From CAZYCC01 sp964645985 (GTDB taxonomy: Bacteria; Bacillota; Clostridia; Oscillospirales; CAG-272), in assembly GCA_964645985.1 (NCBI GenBank), contig CAZYCC010000030.1:1-18915 (forward strand): a stretch of DNA of 18,915 nucleotides. Direction: 5' to 3'. The notes beneath the pieces are model-generated. The model was not told the DNA's origin. It saw nothing but the letters and a program-made list of their open reading frames with translations, and ran no database searches. Position 1 is the first letter of the stretch; each line of letters starts with the position of its first letter. This document shows, one piece after another, positions 6,556 through 13,463 of this stretch. The translations under genes were made by a program, and so were the position numbers.

Positions 6556-7515
6556 TCACACTCCTCCGAGGGCGGCGGCGCCTATGATACCGGCGTCGTT
6601 GCCGAGCGCGGCGATGACCACTCTCGTCTTGTGCGGCGTGGTTTTCGCGTACTGCTCGCGCAGCACGCGCTCCTCGAGCGCGGCGCGCAGCGGCTCGCCC
6701 TCCCCGGCGATCCCCCCGCCGACGCAGAGCACCTCCGGCTGAAAGATGTTGACAAGGTTCGTCAGCCCGAGCGCGACCTCGCTAATATACCGCGAGACGA
6801 CCTGCCGCGCGGTCTCATCCCCCCCGCGCGCGCCGTCAAAGGCAGTGCGCCCGTCGACCATATCGAGGCGCGGCGAAATCGACCACAGCGCCGAGGCGGG
6901 GTGCGCCTCCATCGCCTCGCGCGTGTCGCGAATGAGGGCGCTCGCAGAGGCGTACTGCTCAAAGCAGCCGCGCCGCCCGCACGGGCAGAGCCTCCCGCCC
7001 GCGTGAACAACCATATGTCCCGGCTCCAATGCCGAAAAGTTGCACCCCTCGTAAATTTTCCCGCCGAGGACGAATCCTCCGCCGACCCCGGTGCCGAGCG
7101 TCACCGTAAGGCTGCTCCCCGAGCCTACCGCCGCTCCCGCGACCGCCTCGCCCAGCGCGGCGGCGTTCGCGTCATTGCCGACGAAAATCCGCGAAAATCC
7201 CCCCAGAGCGCTCGACAGGCGTGAGCGCAGCGGGTAGTTGCGCAGGTCCATATTGCAGTAATATTCGACCTGCCCGCTCACGCTGTTAATGACGCCGGGC
7301 GACGCGACGCCGAGCGCGGTAAGCTCCTCAAGCTCCGCCCCCGCGTCGTGCAAGACCTCCCGCGAAAGGTACGCCATATCGCCGACCATTTCGTCGACCG
7401 GCCGCCCCATTCGCGTCGGCGCGGACCTCTTGCAGATGAGCCGAAGCACCCCGCCCGCGTCCTCCACCGCCCCCACGGCGATATTCGTCCCGCCAAAATC
7501 AATCCCAACGCGCAT
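6556..7515 (-). CDS. ROK-family sugar kinase, probable glucokinase
   Basis: A complete 319-residue ROK kinase, which uses ATP to phosphorylate a sugar in the cytoplasm. Visible motifs: phosphate-binding DFGGTN (residues 6-11), catalytic GNDANAAALGE with D115, second phosphate loop TLGTGVGGGFVLGG (about 139-152), sugar-binding EPGHM (E164, H167), and the ROK zinc motif H167 with C177, C179 and C184 (CPCGRRGCFEQY). Glucokinase is the commonest activity for bacterial ROK proteins with this architecture. N-acetylmannosamine, allose or fructose kinases share it, so specificity is not certain. There is no N-terminal HTH, which argues against a NagC/Xyl repressor. The ATG at 7515 has no recognisable Shine-Dalgarno sequence; the 45 bases upstream are AT-rich and may hold a weak promoter. 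It appears monocistronic. Confidence 0.9.
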   Translation of the reverse strand: MRVGIDFGGTNIAVGAVEDAGGVLRLICKRSAPTRMGRPVDEMVGDMAYLSREVLHDAGAELEELTALGVASPGVINSVSGQVEYYCNMDLRNYPLRSRLSSALGGFSRIFVGNDANAAALGEAVAGAAVGSGSSLTVTLGTGVGGGFVLGGKIYEGCNFSALEPGHMVVHAGGRLCPCGRRGCFEQYASASALIRDTREAMEAHPASALWSISPRLDMVDGRTAFDGARGGDETARQVVSRYISEVALGLTNLVNIFQPEVLCVGGGIAGEGEPLRAALEERVLREQYAKTTPHKTRVVIAALGNDAGIIGAAALGGV

Positions 7516-8163
7516 AGTGGTTCATCGAAGTGAAGAATATGTCCGAAATGTAAATTTTAAGCGATATTTGACAAAGAAGCACCGGGTGAGAGATCCGAGC
7601 AGCGAACGACGCGCGAGAATCTCGCGCTCGCCCGCGCCGGGCGCTCCCGTGCGGTTTCGAGGGGTCGAGGCGCGTGAGCGGGGTTTGGCGCGCGGTTCGG
7701 CGTGCCCTCGTCTTAGCGAAATTCGAGGGGATCGCGGGAGAGCTGTCCCGATATGTCCTCCCCGCGCCCGCCCCCTGCCAAAACAGCCGCGCGATATTCC
7801 TCTTAGGGAGCGGCAATCGACCCGCCTCGCGAGGTTGCTCCCCCGCTTCTCCCTGGTCAGTGGAATCACCTCGCCACGCAGTTCTCCCCTTCTCGCGCGG
7901 CCTCGCGCTTCATCGAGACGCGCTTTCCCTGAAAATCCTCGGGATGAGGGGGAAAGACAAGGCGCAGAGGAGCGCTGCGTCATCGCGCGCACGCGTATCC
8001 CTTCGGCGAGGGCGGAGCCGCGCGGCGGGTTCGGCGGTCTGCGCCAACGCTTCGCGCACAAGAAACCCTGTGGCAAGGAGTGGGCAGTTCTTACCTGCAC
8101 GGATGGACTCATTGCCCGCCCCCGCGCACCATCGCTCGCCGCTCTCCCCTCAACCCCGCTATA

Positions 8164-8214
8164 AGCGCAAAAACATACAATGCCCCGCCTCGGCGGAGTT
8201 TTTGATATGCGCAA
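8164..8214. terminator. Weak bidirectional hairpin, possible terminator
   Basis: GCGCAAAAAC (about 8164) and GTTTTTGATATGCGC (about 8200) bracket a CCGCC-TC-GGCGG core. On either strand a T-rich tract follows the GC core. The core stem is short. It could end read-through from mscL about 260 bases upstream on the minus strand. Confidence 0.3.
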
Positions 8215-8232
8215 GGCAGGCGGCAAGCCGCT

Positions 8233-8260
8233 CGTGGAAAGTGGTTCGTGGGGAGTGGAT
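8233..8260 (+). repeat. Four degenerate 7-base repeats (AGTGGNN family)
   Basis: CGTGGAA, AGTGGTT, CGTGGGG and AGTGGAT lie head to tail. Two further units (CGTGGAG, AGTGGTT) occur at 8390-8403. They belong to the same family as the arrays at 12592-12998. Confidence 0.6.
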
Positions 8261-8339
8261 AGACGCGCGCGAGAGCCGCCTCGGGGAAAATTCCGTCACA
8301 CGCAATGTCGATCGCGCGCGAGCCGAATGCCGTGCATTT

Positions 8340-8455
8340 CCACTTTCCGCTAACTGAGGGGAAACCTCACCGGGACGCGGCGCGCCCTCCGTGGAGAGTG
8401 GTTAGAGACACGGCGCGCAATCCCACTTTCCTGTGAATGAGGGGGGAACCTCGCC
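8340..8455 (+). repeat. Imperfect direct repeat of about 30 bases
   Basis: CCACTTTCC, a 5-base variable part, then TGAGGGGAAACCTCACC at 8340-8371 recurs as CCACTTTCC, variable part, TGAGGGGGGAACCTCGCC at about 8422-8454. The second copy ends about 20 bases from the mscL stop. Confidence 0.5.
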
Positions 8456-8475
8456 CAAACGGGGCGCGTTTCGGC

Positions 8476-8970
8476 TCACTTTGCTGCCTTTTCGTCCTTT
8501 TTCAGCAGATCGCGGATCTCGGTGAGCAGCTCCTCGGTTGTCGGCTTCTTCTCCTCGGGAGCGGCCGCCTCCGCCTCTTTCTTGCGCAGATGCTCGAACT
8601 TTTCTTTAGACTTCGTCAGTAGGCGCAGCACAAGGAAAATGCTGAACGCGACGAGCAGGAAGTCTAGGATCGACTGCAGGAACATCCCGTAGTTGAGCGT
8701 CGCGCAGCCCGCCGCCTGCGCCGCCGCGACCGTCGGGTAATCGCCTTGCGGTCCGTTGAGGACGACGAACAGCTCGGACAGATTGACTTTGCCGGTCAAA
8801 AGCGAGATGAGAGGCGTGATGAGGTCACCGACGAGCGATGACACAATTTTGCTGAAGGCGGAGCCGATGACAACGCCGACTGCCATGTCGATGACGTTGC
8901 CTTTCGCGATAAATGCCCGAAAGTCGCTCCAAAAGGTCGACTTTTTCTTCTGTTTTTCCGAATTTGCCAT
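8476..8970 (-). CDS. mscL: Large-conductance mechanosensitive channel MscL
   Basis: A 164-residue inner-membrane protein that forms the homopentameric emergency release valve opened by membrane tension during hypo-osmotic shock. The MscL signature is clear: FRAFIAKGNVIDMAVGVVIGSAFSKIVSSLVGDLITP, spanning the N-terminal amphipathic helix and the first membrane helix (about residues 17-53). Then come a periplasmic loop of about 40 residues, a second membrane helix (about 95-118, FLQSILDFLLVAFSIFLVLRLL) and a charged C-terminal helix (TEELLTEIRDLLKK). At 164 residues it is somewhat longer than the usual 130-150, because of the loop and an EAEAAAPEEKK linker. The ATG at 8970 is preceded by AAAGGGGTTTTCT; an in-frame extension upstream is discounted. 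It appears to be a single-gene unit. Confidence 0.95.
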   Translation of the reverse strand: MANSEKQKKKSTFWSDFRAFIAKGNVIDMAVGVVIGSAFSKIVSSLVGDLITPLISLLTGKVNLSELFVVLNGPQGDYPTVAAAQAAGCATLNYGMFLQSILDFLLVAFSIFLVLRLLTKSKEKFEHLRKKEAEAAAPEEKKPTTEELLTEIRDLLKKDEKAAK

Positions 8971-9014
8971 AGAAAACCCCTTTCGACCGGTTTCAAGATT
9001 TTCCCGATAACTCA

Positions 9015-9034
9015 CCGCCGCGCTCCCGCGGCGG
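9015..9034 (-). promoter_or_regulatory. GC-rich hairpin in the mscL leader
   Basis: CCGCCGCG (9015-9022) and CGCGGCGG (9027-9034) form an 8-bp stem with a 4-base loop, 45 bases before the mscL start. No T-tract follows on the minus strand, so it is not a terminator; its role is unknown. A -35/-10 pair upstream is not convincing. Confidence 0.4.
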
Positions 9035-9173
9035 ATTAACACAAATTTGTTTATTTTGAGAACGATGTGTCACCCTCACGCGGAGAAAAAGCTCCCGCGA
9101 GAAGGAAGCGCCGCTCTCCCTGCCGATAGGCGCGTCCCCGGGGCGAGGTCACAACCGCGTTGTGAGAGCGCCC

Positions 9174-9581
9174 TTAATCGTGCCGCTGCGGCGCCGCGAG
9201 CGCGGAGAACATCTGCGGCGGAAAAGCGAGCGCGAACAGCTCGCGCAGCCGGTCAAGGTCCTCGCGCAGCGCGAGCGCGCCGAAGAGCGCCTCCAGCCCG
9301 CTCGCCTCGCAGTACTGCGCGCGCGTACAGCTGCGCGGATGCGCGCGCCCTACCGCGTTGCGCCCGCGATGGTAAAGCTCGGTCTCGGCGGGCGAAAGAT
9401 GCGGCAGGAGCCGCGCCACCGCCTCCGCCTGGGCAGGAGCCGTCACAAAGTGCAGCGCGAGGGCGTTCAGCCGCCCCGGGTCGTGCAGGCCTGTCGCGAG
9501 CAGAGCGCGCCGCACGAGCGCCTCGAAGACGGAATCGCCGAAATAGGCGAGTGTCCCGCCCGGCGGCAGTGGTTCATCCAC
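9174..9581 (-). CDS. mrnC: Mini-ribonuclease 3 (Mini-III)
   Basis: A 135-residue dimeric RNase III-type nuclease without a dsRNA-binding domain. In Bacillus the enzyme matures 23S rRNA ends. Visible features: TLAYFGDSVFEALVRR (catalytic D16), LNALALHFVTAPAQA, the basic YHRGRNAVGRAHPRSCTRAQY segment, and SGLEALFGAL (E97). Length is normal for the family. The start is the GTG at 9581, preceded by ACAGGATATTTTC (AGGA 8 bases upstream), because homology begins there. The open frame runs to 9899, but its extra 106 codons come from a structured leader (an 18-bp inverted repeat and Arg/Glu/Ser-rich repeats) and cross the promoter. In most Bacillota mrnC follows cysS; that linkage is absent here. Confidence 0.88.
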   Translation of the reverse strand: MDEPLPPGGTLAYFGDSVFEALVRRALLATGLHDPGRLNALALHFVTAPAQAEAVARLLPHLSPAETELYHRGRNAVGRAHPRSCTRAQYCEASGLEALFGALALREDLDRLRELFALAFPPQMFSALAAPQRHD

Positions 9582-9620
9582 GAAAATATCCTGTAAAAAT
9601 GAAGCGGCGCGGCGAGCTTT

Positions 9621-9785
9621 GGCGGGCGCCGCGAAACCCCGCGAAAGAGTGCACCGTTCGCGCACAATCCCCCGCGAGAGAGCGTCCCCGTTTTCGCGCG
9701 AAAGCTCGCGCGCGAGAGTACCCCGTTCGCGTGAGAGCTCGCGCACGGCCGCTTCGAAAAGCGGCGAGGTTTCGCGGCGCCCGCC
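9621..9785 (-). promoter_or_regulatory. Long structured leader of mrnC, closed by a perfect 18-bp inverted repeat
   Basis: GGCGGGCGCCGCGAAACC (9621-9638) is perfectly complementary to 9768-9785, enclosing 129 bases. Inside are three degenerate copies of a roughly 34-base unit (near 9650, 9687 and 9721) rich in palindromes such as TTTCGCGCGAAA and CTCGCGCGCGAG, plus a CCGCTT/AAGCGG hairpin near 9750. The whole element lies between the promoter (9807-9836) and the GTG at 9581, so it is transcribed. It could fold into a long rod resembling an RNase III-type substrate. Confidence 0.6.
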
Positions 9786-9806
9786 GCGCGCGGTTTGTTG
9801 TGAATA

Positions 9807-9836
9807 AGTATAGCATAAAGCAAGGGGGTTGTGCAA
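9807..9836 (-). promoter_or_regulatory. Promoter of mrnC
   Basis: On the minus strand: TTGCAC (9831-9836), 18-bp spacer ending TATGC, TATACT (9807-9812), an extended -10. Transcription would start near 9800, leaving a leader of about 220 bases. Nothing gene-like is seen between here and the terminator at 10097. Confidence 0.75.
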
Positions 9837-10096
9837 GAGGGAGTAGCCAATCGAGGACAAAGCGCAAAGCGCGCGAGAGCGCGGGGGCGAGAGGCTCATC
9901 GAATAGGCGACGGGTAACGGCGAGTAGCGGGCAGCGCAAGGGGTGAAAATCTGCGAAACGGGTTCCCTTTTTCGTAGAAGTCAAGTTCGCGCGAGACGGC
10001 TGGGTGCAGTGCGAAGTGCGGCAGGTAGCGCGCGGTGAGAGGCATATCGGGCGGTGGCGGCGGCGGGCGGCGCAGCAAAGGTCGCGCCGCGCAAAT

Positions 10097-10128
10097 GAAA
10101 ACCTCCCCGGCGCGCGAAGCGGGGAGGT
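10097..10128 (-). terminator. Intrinsic terminator after mccA, end of the sulfur cluster
   Basis: ACCTCCCCG (10101-10109) pairs with CGGGGAGGT (10120-10128). On the minus strand the 9-bp stem is followed by TTTC after a 10-base loop. It lies about 55 bases past the mccA stop. Confidence 0.75.
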
Positions 10129-10182
10129 CGCGGGAGTATGCGGGGGAGGGGCGCCCCCGGGGCGGGGGTGTGGCGACTCCCC

Positions 10183-11085
10183 TCACGCATACAGCCCCGT
10201 GGAGAAGTACCTGTCGCCCCGGTCCGGCAGGAGCAGGACAACGTTGCCGCGCGGGGAGCGGAGCTTTTTCGCGGCGGCGAGCGCGGCGCCGGAGGAGCTG
10301 CCGGCGAGAATCCCCTCGCGCGCGGCAAGCTCTCTCGCCCCGGAAAGAGCCTCGCGGTCGGTCACCTTGACGACCTCGTCGATAAGCGAGAGATCCATCG
10401 TCTCGGGGATAAAGTCGTTGCCGATGCCCTCGATATTGTAGTCATCGTGCTCGCCTCCGCCGATAATCGAGCCGACCGGGTCGGCGAGCACCGCGCGCGT
10501 GCGGGGGTTTTTCTCCTTGAGGTAGCGCGCGACGCCGCTGAAGCTGCCGCCGCTGCCCGCCCCCGCAACGAAGACATCGACCTGCCCGCCAAGATCCGCG
10601 TAAATCTCGGGGCCGGTCGTCTCGTAGTGCACCTCGGGATTGGCGGGATTGGTGAATTGATCGAGAGACACCGCGCCGGGGGTTTCGCGCCGCAGCCGCT
10701 CCGCCTCCTCGCGCGCGAGGCGCATGCCGCCCTCGCGAGGCGTTCGCAGGACCGTCGCGCCGAGCGCGCGCAGCAGCGCCGCCTTCTCCTCGGAAAATTT
10801 GTCGGGCATAACGAAAATCAGCCGATAGCCGCGGTGCAGCGCCGCCATCGCTACTCCGAGGCCGGTGTTCCCGGCGGTCGCGTCGATGACTGTTCCGCCC
10901 GGGGAAAGGATTCCCCGCCGCTCGGCATCATCGAGCATCGCCCGCCCGACGCGGTCCTTCACGCTGCCCGACGGGTTCCACAGCTCAAGCTTGCCGTAGA
11001 GCCTCGCCTCCCCCGCGCGGATGTGCGAAAGGCGCACGAGCGGCGTGCCGCCGATGAGCTCGGTCATTGAGGAAAAAAGTGCCAT
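10183..11085 (-). CDS. mccA: PLP-dependent cystathionine beta-synthase/cysteine synthase (MccA-like)
   Basis: A 300-residue fold-type II PLP enzyme. Cofactor lysine K43 lies in NPSGSVKDRVG, the phosphate loop is GAGSGGSFSG, and the C-terminal motifs are GILAGSSSGAAL and DRGDRYFSTGLY. The substrate loop reads ATAGNTGLGVA (residues 69-79). TAGNTG, where O-acetylserine sulfhydrylases have TSGNTG, together with the EGIGNDFIPETMD segment, resembles bacterial MccA, which joins homocysteine to O-acetylserine to give cystathionine. Neighbouring mccB and luxS support that reading. A plain cysteine synthase (CysK) is the alternative. No CBS domains or haem region are present. The start is the ATG at 11085, with GTGAGGACAG upstream; a GTG at 11097 is also in frame. 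It is the last gene of the cluster. Confidence 0.85.
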   Translation of the reverse strand: MALFSSMTELIGGTPLVRLSHIRAGEARLYGKLELWNPSGSVKDRVGRAMLDDAERRGILSPGGTVIDATAGNTGLGVAMAALHRGYRLIFVMPDKFSEEKAALLRALGATVLRTPREGGMRLAREEAERLRRETPGAVSLDQFTNPANPEVHYETTGPEIYADLGGQVDVFVAGAGSGGSFSGVARYLKEKNPRTRAVLADPVGSIIGGGEHDDYNIEGIGNDFIPETMDLSLIDEVVKVTDREALSGARELAAREGILAGSSSGAALAAAKKLRSPRGNVVLLLPDRGDRYFSTGLYA

Positions 11086-11373
11086 ATCTGTCCTCACAAA
11101 AAGTCCGCCTCGCGCGCCGTAACCTCGCGCGCGGAATAAAACGCGGCGCTGCCCACCCGTCTTGATAGCGGCGATCTCGCCCCTTGACCTCGCGGGTGAA
11201 CAGCGGCGCGCGCGCGGAGGTGGTTCCTCGCGGAACCGTTGCGTCCTCGCGCGGAAGTTTGCGCCTGTGCCGCGATCGGCCCGGGGGCGGCCGCCACGCC
11301 ACGCCTATCTCAGCGCCCCGGAGGCTGCACCCTCAAAGTAAAAAGCGATATTTTCGCGCGGGGTTTTGCGCCC
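11086..11373 (-). promoter_or_regulatory. Structured leader between mccB and mccA, weak T-box resemblance
   Basis: The 288-base gap holds no gene. On the minus strand, about 55-75 bases before the mccA ATG, it reads GGGTGGGCAGCGCCGCG followed by TTTTATTCC, which resembles the T-box core GGGTGGNACCGCG but has about 4 extra bases in the middle. A GC hairpin (CGCGCGC/GCGCGCG) and CGGACTTTTTG follow, ahead of the RBS. Further upstream GGTTCC-GCGA-GGAACC (11222-11237) is a perfect GNRA-loop hairpin. T-box stem I elements could not be identified, so the assignment is tentative. Confidence 0.3.
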
Positions 11374-12537
11374 TCACCGCTGCGCCTGCCGCAGCGCGCG
11401 CGAAAGATCCTCCCGCAGGTCCTCGAAGCTCTCAATGCCGACAGAGAAGCGCACGAGCCCGTCTCCGATGCCGATCGCGCGGCGGCGCGCGGCGGGAATC
11501 GACGCGTGGGTCATCGTTGCGGGGTGACAGACGAGGCTCTCGACGCCGCCGAGGCTCTCGGCGAGCGTAATAAGGCGCAGCGCCGAGAAAAACCGCCTCG
11601 CCGCCCCCTCATCGGCAAGGTCAAAGGAGATCATCGCGCCGCCACTGCTCGCCTGTTTGTGCTGCACGGCGGCCCCGCTCGCGCCCGGCAAACCCGGGTA
11701 ATAAACTCTCTTCACGGCGGGCTGCTCCGAGAGGAAGGCGGCGAGCCGCTCGGCATTTTCCACATGGCGATCCATGCGCACGGCGAGCGTTTTTATCCCG
11801 CGGTGCAGCAAAAACGCGTCGAAGGGGCCGAGCACCGCGCCCGCCGCGTTTTGCAGAAATGCGAGCCGCTTGGCGATCGCCTCATCCCGCGTGACGACCA
11901 GCCCCGCGACAAGATCGCTGTGCCCGCCCAAATATTTTGTTGCGCTGTGGACGACGATGTCGGCGCCGAGCGCGAGCGGGCGCTGCAGGTAGGGGGTCAT
12001 GAAGGTGTTGTCGACGATATAGAGCGCGCCGTGGCGGTGGGCGATCTGCCCGGCGGCGGCGAGATCTGTGACGGTCAGCAGAGGGTTCGCCGGGGACTCG
12101 ACGAGCAGCGCGCGCACATCCGGCGTGAACGCCGCCTCGAGCGCGGCGAGGTTCGTCGTGTCGGTAAGGGTATAGGTCATGCCGAAATCGGCGAGCACCG
12201 CGTCGAGCAGGCGGAAGGTGCCGCCGTAGACATTTTCCGAGAGCAGAACGCGATCTCCCGCCTTAAGAAGGCCAAGGACGGCGGCGATCGCAGACATGCC
12301 CGAGGCGAAGGCGAACCCCGCAACGCCGCCCTCCAGCTCGGAAATGAGCGCCTCGAGCGCGGCGCGCGTTGGGTTGCCGGTGCGGGAATACTCCCAGCCG
12401 GTGTTGCGGCCGAGCTCGGGCTGCGCGAAGGTCGAGGTCTGGTAGATCGGGACGGCGACGGCGCCGGTGCGCGCGTCTCCATCCACCCCGCCGTGAACAA
12501 GCGCCGACTCCACGCCGCGATAGCGCGGTTCTGACAT
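11374..12537 (-). CDS. mccB: Cystathionine gamma-lyase / Cys-Met metabolism PLP enzyme (MccB-like)
   Basis: A 387-residue fold-type I PLP enzyme of the Cys/Met metabolism family, complete in length. Key features: substrate-entry Y50-S-R (YSRTGNPTRAALE), FASGMSAIAA, the ENVYGGTFRLL cofactor loop, VESPANPLL, IVDNTF with D176, and the PLP lysine K201 in HSATKYLGGHSD. The C-terminal part (ESLGGVESLVCHPATMTHAS) is also typical. Next to mccA and luxS, cleavage of cystathionine to cysteine, 2-oxobutyrate and ammonia is the likely role. Cystathionine gamma-synthase, beta-lyase and methionine gamma-lyase share these motifs and cannot be excluded. The start is the ATG at 12537, with GGAGG five bases upstream; the frame extends four more codons to a TTG. 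It is 288 bases upstream of mccA and 464 downstream of luxS. Confidence 0.88.
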   Translation of the reverse strand: MSEPRYRGVESALVHGGVDGDARTGAVAVPIYQTSTFAQPELGRNTGWEYSRTGNPTRAALEALISELEGGVAGFAFASGMSAIAAVLGLLKAGDRVLLSENVYGGTFRLLDAVLADFGMTYTLTDTTNLAALEAAFTPDVRALLVESPANPLLTVTDLAAAGQIAHRHGALYIVDNTFMTPYLQRPLALGADIVVHSATKYLGGHSDLVAGLVVTRDEAIAKRLAFLQNAAGAVLGPFDAFLLHRGIKTLAVRMDRHVENAERLAAFLSEQPAVKRVYYPGLPGASGAAVQHKQASSGGAMISFDLADEGAARRFFSALRLITLAESLGGVESLVCHPATMTHASIPAARRRAIGIGDGLVRFSVGIESFEDLREDLSRALRQAQR

Positions 12538-12559
12538 AAGTGCCTCCAAAAAAGAATTT

Positions 12560-12573
12560 GCGCAAATTTGCGC
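12560..12573. promoter_or_regulatory. 14-bp perfect palindrome upstream of mccB
   Basis: GCGCAAATTTGCGC is perfectly symmetric and lies 22 bases before the mccB start codon; AAATTTGCGC is also part of an overlapping direct repeat. It could be an operator, but no regulator can be named and no promoter was recognised beside it. Confidence 0.3.
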
Positions 12574-12591
12574 GGGACAGATGGGGGGAAT

Positions 12592-12673
12592 AGTGGGGAG
12601 TGGGAAGTGGTTAGCGGAGAGTGTAGTGGAGAGTGGTTAGTGGAGAGGAGAGAGTGAGGAGTGGTTAGTTTAG
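12592..12673 (+). repeat. Array of about eleven degenerate 7-base repeats (AGTGGNN)
   Basis: Units read AGTGGGG, AGTGGGA, AGTGGTT, AGCGGAG, AGTGT, AGTGGAG, AGTGGTT, AGTGGAG, AGGAGAG, AGTGAGG, AGTGGTT and AGTTTAG, nearly all in a strict 7-base register with one 2-base slip. The array sits in the luxS-mccB gap (12538-13001), which holds no gene. Confidence 0.75.
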
Positions 12674-12825
12674 GTTTCGCGCGGGGGGCGAGCGGGGCGT
12701 GGCGCTCCCGCGCCTCCCTTTCCCCGCGGGAAAATTGTACGGGATTCGTCAAAGAACAGGGCGCGGGGGGCGGAACCGCGCCGCGCCGCCCTTTGGTTCG
12801 CGCGCGAGGGGTTCACGCATAGAAT

Positions 12826-12853
12826 AGTGAAAAGTGGTTAGTGATTAGTGGTT
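12826..12853 (+). repeat. Four 7-base repeats, left arm of an inverted pair
   Basis: AGTGAAA, AGTGGTT, AGTGATT and AGTGGTT lie head to tail without slips. The array at 12950-12998 is in opposite orientation, so the two can pair around a GC-rich loop of about 96 bases. GGTTCACGC occurs next to each arm (about 12810 and 12941). Confidence 0.75.
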
Positions 12854-12949
12854 TGACTCAGGCTTTTTGCGCACGGGGAAAAGCCCATGCCGCACTGGAA
12901 AAGCGCGACGCGGCGCGACCGGCTCATGCTCACGCGTGGGGGTTCACGC

Positions 12950-12998
12950 GAACACTAACCACTAATCACTTCTCTCTACCCACTACTCACTACTCACT
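12950..12998 (-). repeat. Seven 7-base repeats, right arm of an inverted pair, ending at luxS
   Basis: On the minus strand the units read AGTGAGT, AGTGAGT, AGTGGGT, AGAGAGA, AGTGATT, AGTGGTT and AGTGTTC. The array starts only 3 bases past the luxS stop, so it lies in the luxS 3' region. Confidence 0.75.
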
Positions 12999-13001
12999 AT
13001 C

Positions 13002-13463
13002 TCAGCTCTCGTAGCGCAGTTTATCCTCGCTCCAGTCCTCGAGTACCGCGAGCATTTCGCGCGCGGCCTCCCTCGCGCCGGGCAGATCGTGCTCGCGGTA
13101 GTTGCCGCACGCGCGCCGGCTCGCGCCGGGGATCTCCCCCTCGAAGGACGCGATATAGGAGAGCGACGCGCGCACAAGATCGATCGCCTCGCGCGGGGAA
13201 ACGCTATCCCGCACAAGCAGGTAAAACCCGGTGCGGCAGCCCATAGGTCCAACGTAAATGACGCTCTCTCCCAAACGGCTATTTCGCGCGAAGGTCGCGA
13301 AGAGATGCTCAATCGTGTGCAGCGCGCCGTTTGAGAGGTAATCCCCGGCGTTCGGCGTCTTCATGCGAATGTCGTAGGTAACGACGTCGCCGTCGACGCG
13401 CGAGAGATACATTCCCGGGCGCAGCTTGTCGTGGTCGACCGTGAAACTCGCTATCGTCTGCAT
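13002..13463 (-). CDS. luxS: S-ribosylhomocysteine lyase LuxS
   Basis: A 153-residue enzyme that splits S-ribosylhomocysteine into homocysteine and 4,5-dihydroxy-2,3-pentanedione, the precursor of autoinducer-2. It acts in the cytoplasm as a homodimer. The hallmark HTIEH supplies metal ligands H49 and H53 plus the general base E52; C119 in CGNYREHDLPGA is the third ligand, and C76 in GPMGCRTGFYL is the second catalytic residue. Length and start are typical. The ATG at 13463 is preceded by AAAGGAGTAGACT. It supplies homocysteine to MccA downstream and receives its substrate from the MetK/methyltransferase arm through an SAH nucleosidase not encoded here. A weak promoter (TTTGCG, 16 bp, TATTTT) may lie just upstream. 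Confidence 0.95.
   Translation of the reverse strand: MQTIASFTVDHDKLRPGMYLSRVDGDVVTYDIRMKTPNAGDYLSNGALHTIEHLFATFARNSRLGESVIYVGPMGCRTGFYLLVRDSVSPREAIDLVRASLSYIASFEGEIPGASRRACGNYREHDLPGAREAAREMLAVLEDWSEDKLRYES

Larger units (their letters stand above)
7516..8475. other. 960-base region without a convincing gene
   Basis: Several overlapping frames of 200-290 codons cross this stretch on both strands. All are Arg/Ser/Pro/Ala-rich, lack RBSs and show no family resemblance, as expected from GC-rich DNA in which stop codons are rare. The region holds small inverted repeats (for example GGGAGC near 7807 with GCTCCC near 7837), 7-base repeats near 8233 and 8390, and a repeated 30-base unit at 8340-8455. 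No tRNA, SRP RNA, tmRNA or RNase P RNA signature was recognised. Confidence 0.6.

Noticed and set aside
7522..8226. Overlapping frames of 200-290 codons in the kinase-mscL gap
   Set aside because: No RBS, no recognisable domain, Arg/Ser/Pro-rich composition on every strand, and embedded repeats. Treated as non-coding.
9582..9899. 106-codon N-terminal extension of Mini-III
   Set aside because: The extension would start upstream of the mapped promoter and be encoded by an inverted-repeat leader. The family domain begins at the GTG at 9581, which has its own RBS.
11216..11256. Possible plus-strand T-box (GGTGGTTCCTCGCGG then GCGTCCTC)
   Set aside because: No plus-strand gene follows, and the similarity largely reflects the palindromic GGTTCC-GCGA-GGAACC hairpin.
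11239..12534. 431-codon open frame on the plus strand
   Set aside because: It is exactly antisense to mccB, which has full PLP-enzyme motifs. GC-rich codon use on one strand creates long stop-free frames on the other; the protein is Arg/Glu/Gly-rich with no family features.
12592..12998. CRISPR array
   Set aside because: The repeats are 7-base, degenerate and without spacers, so they do not fit a CRISPR array; no cas gene is present.
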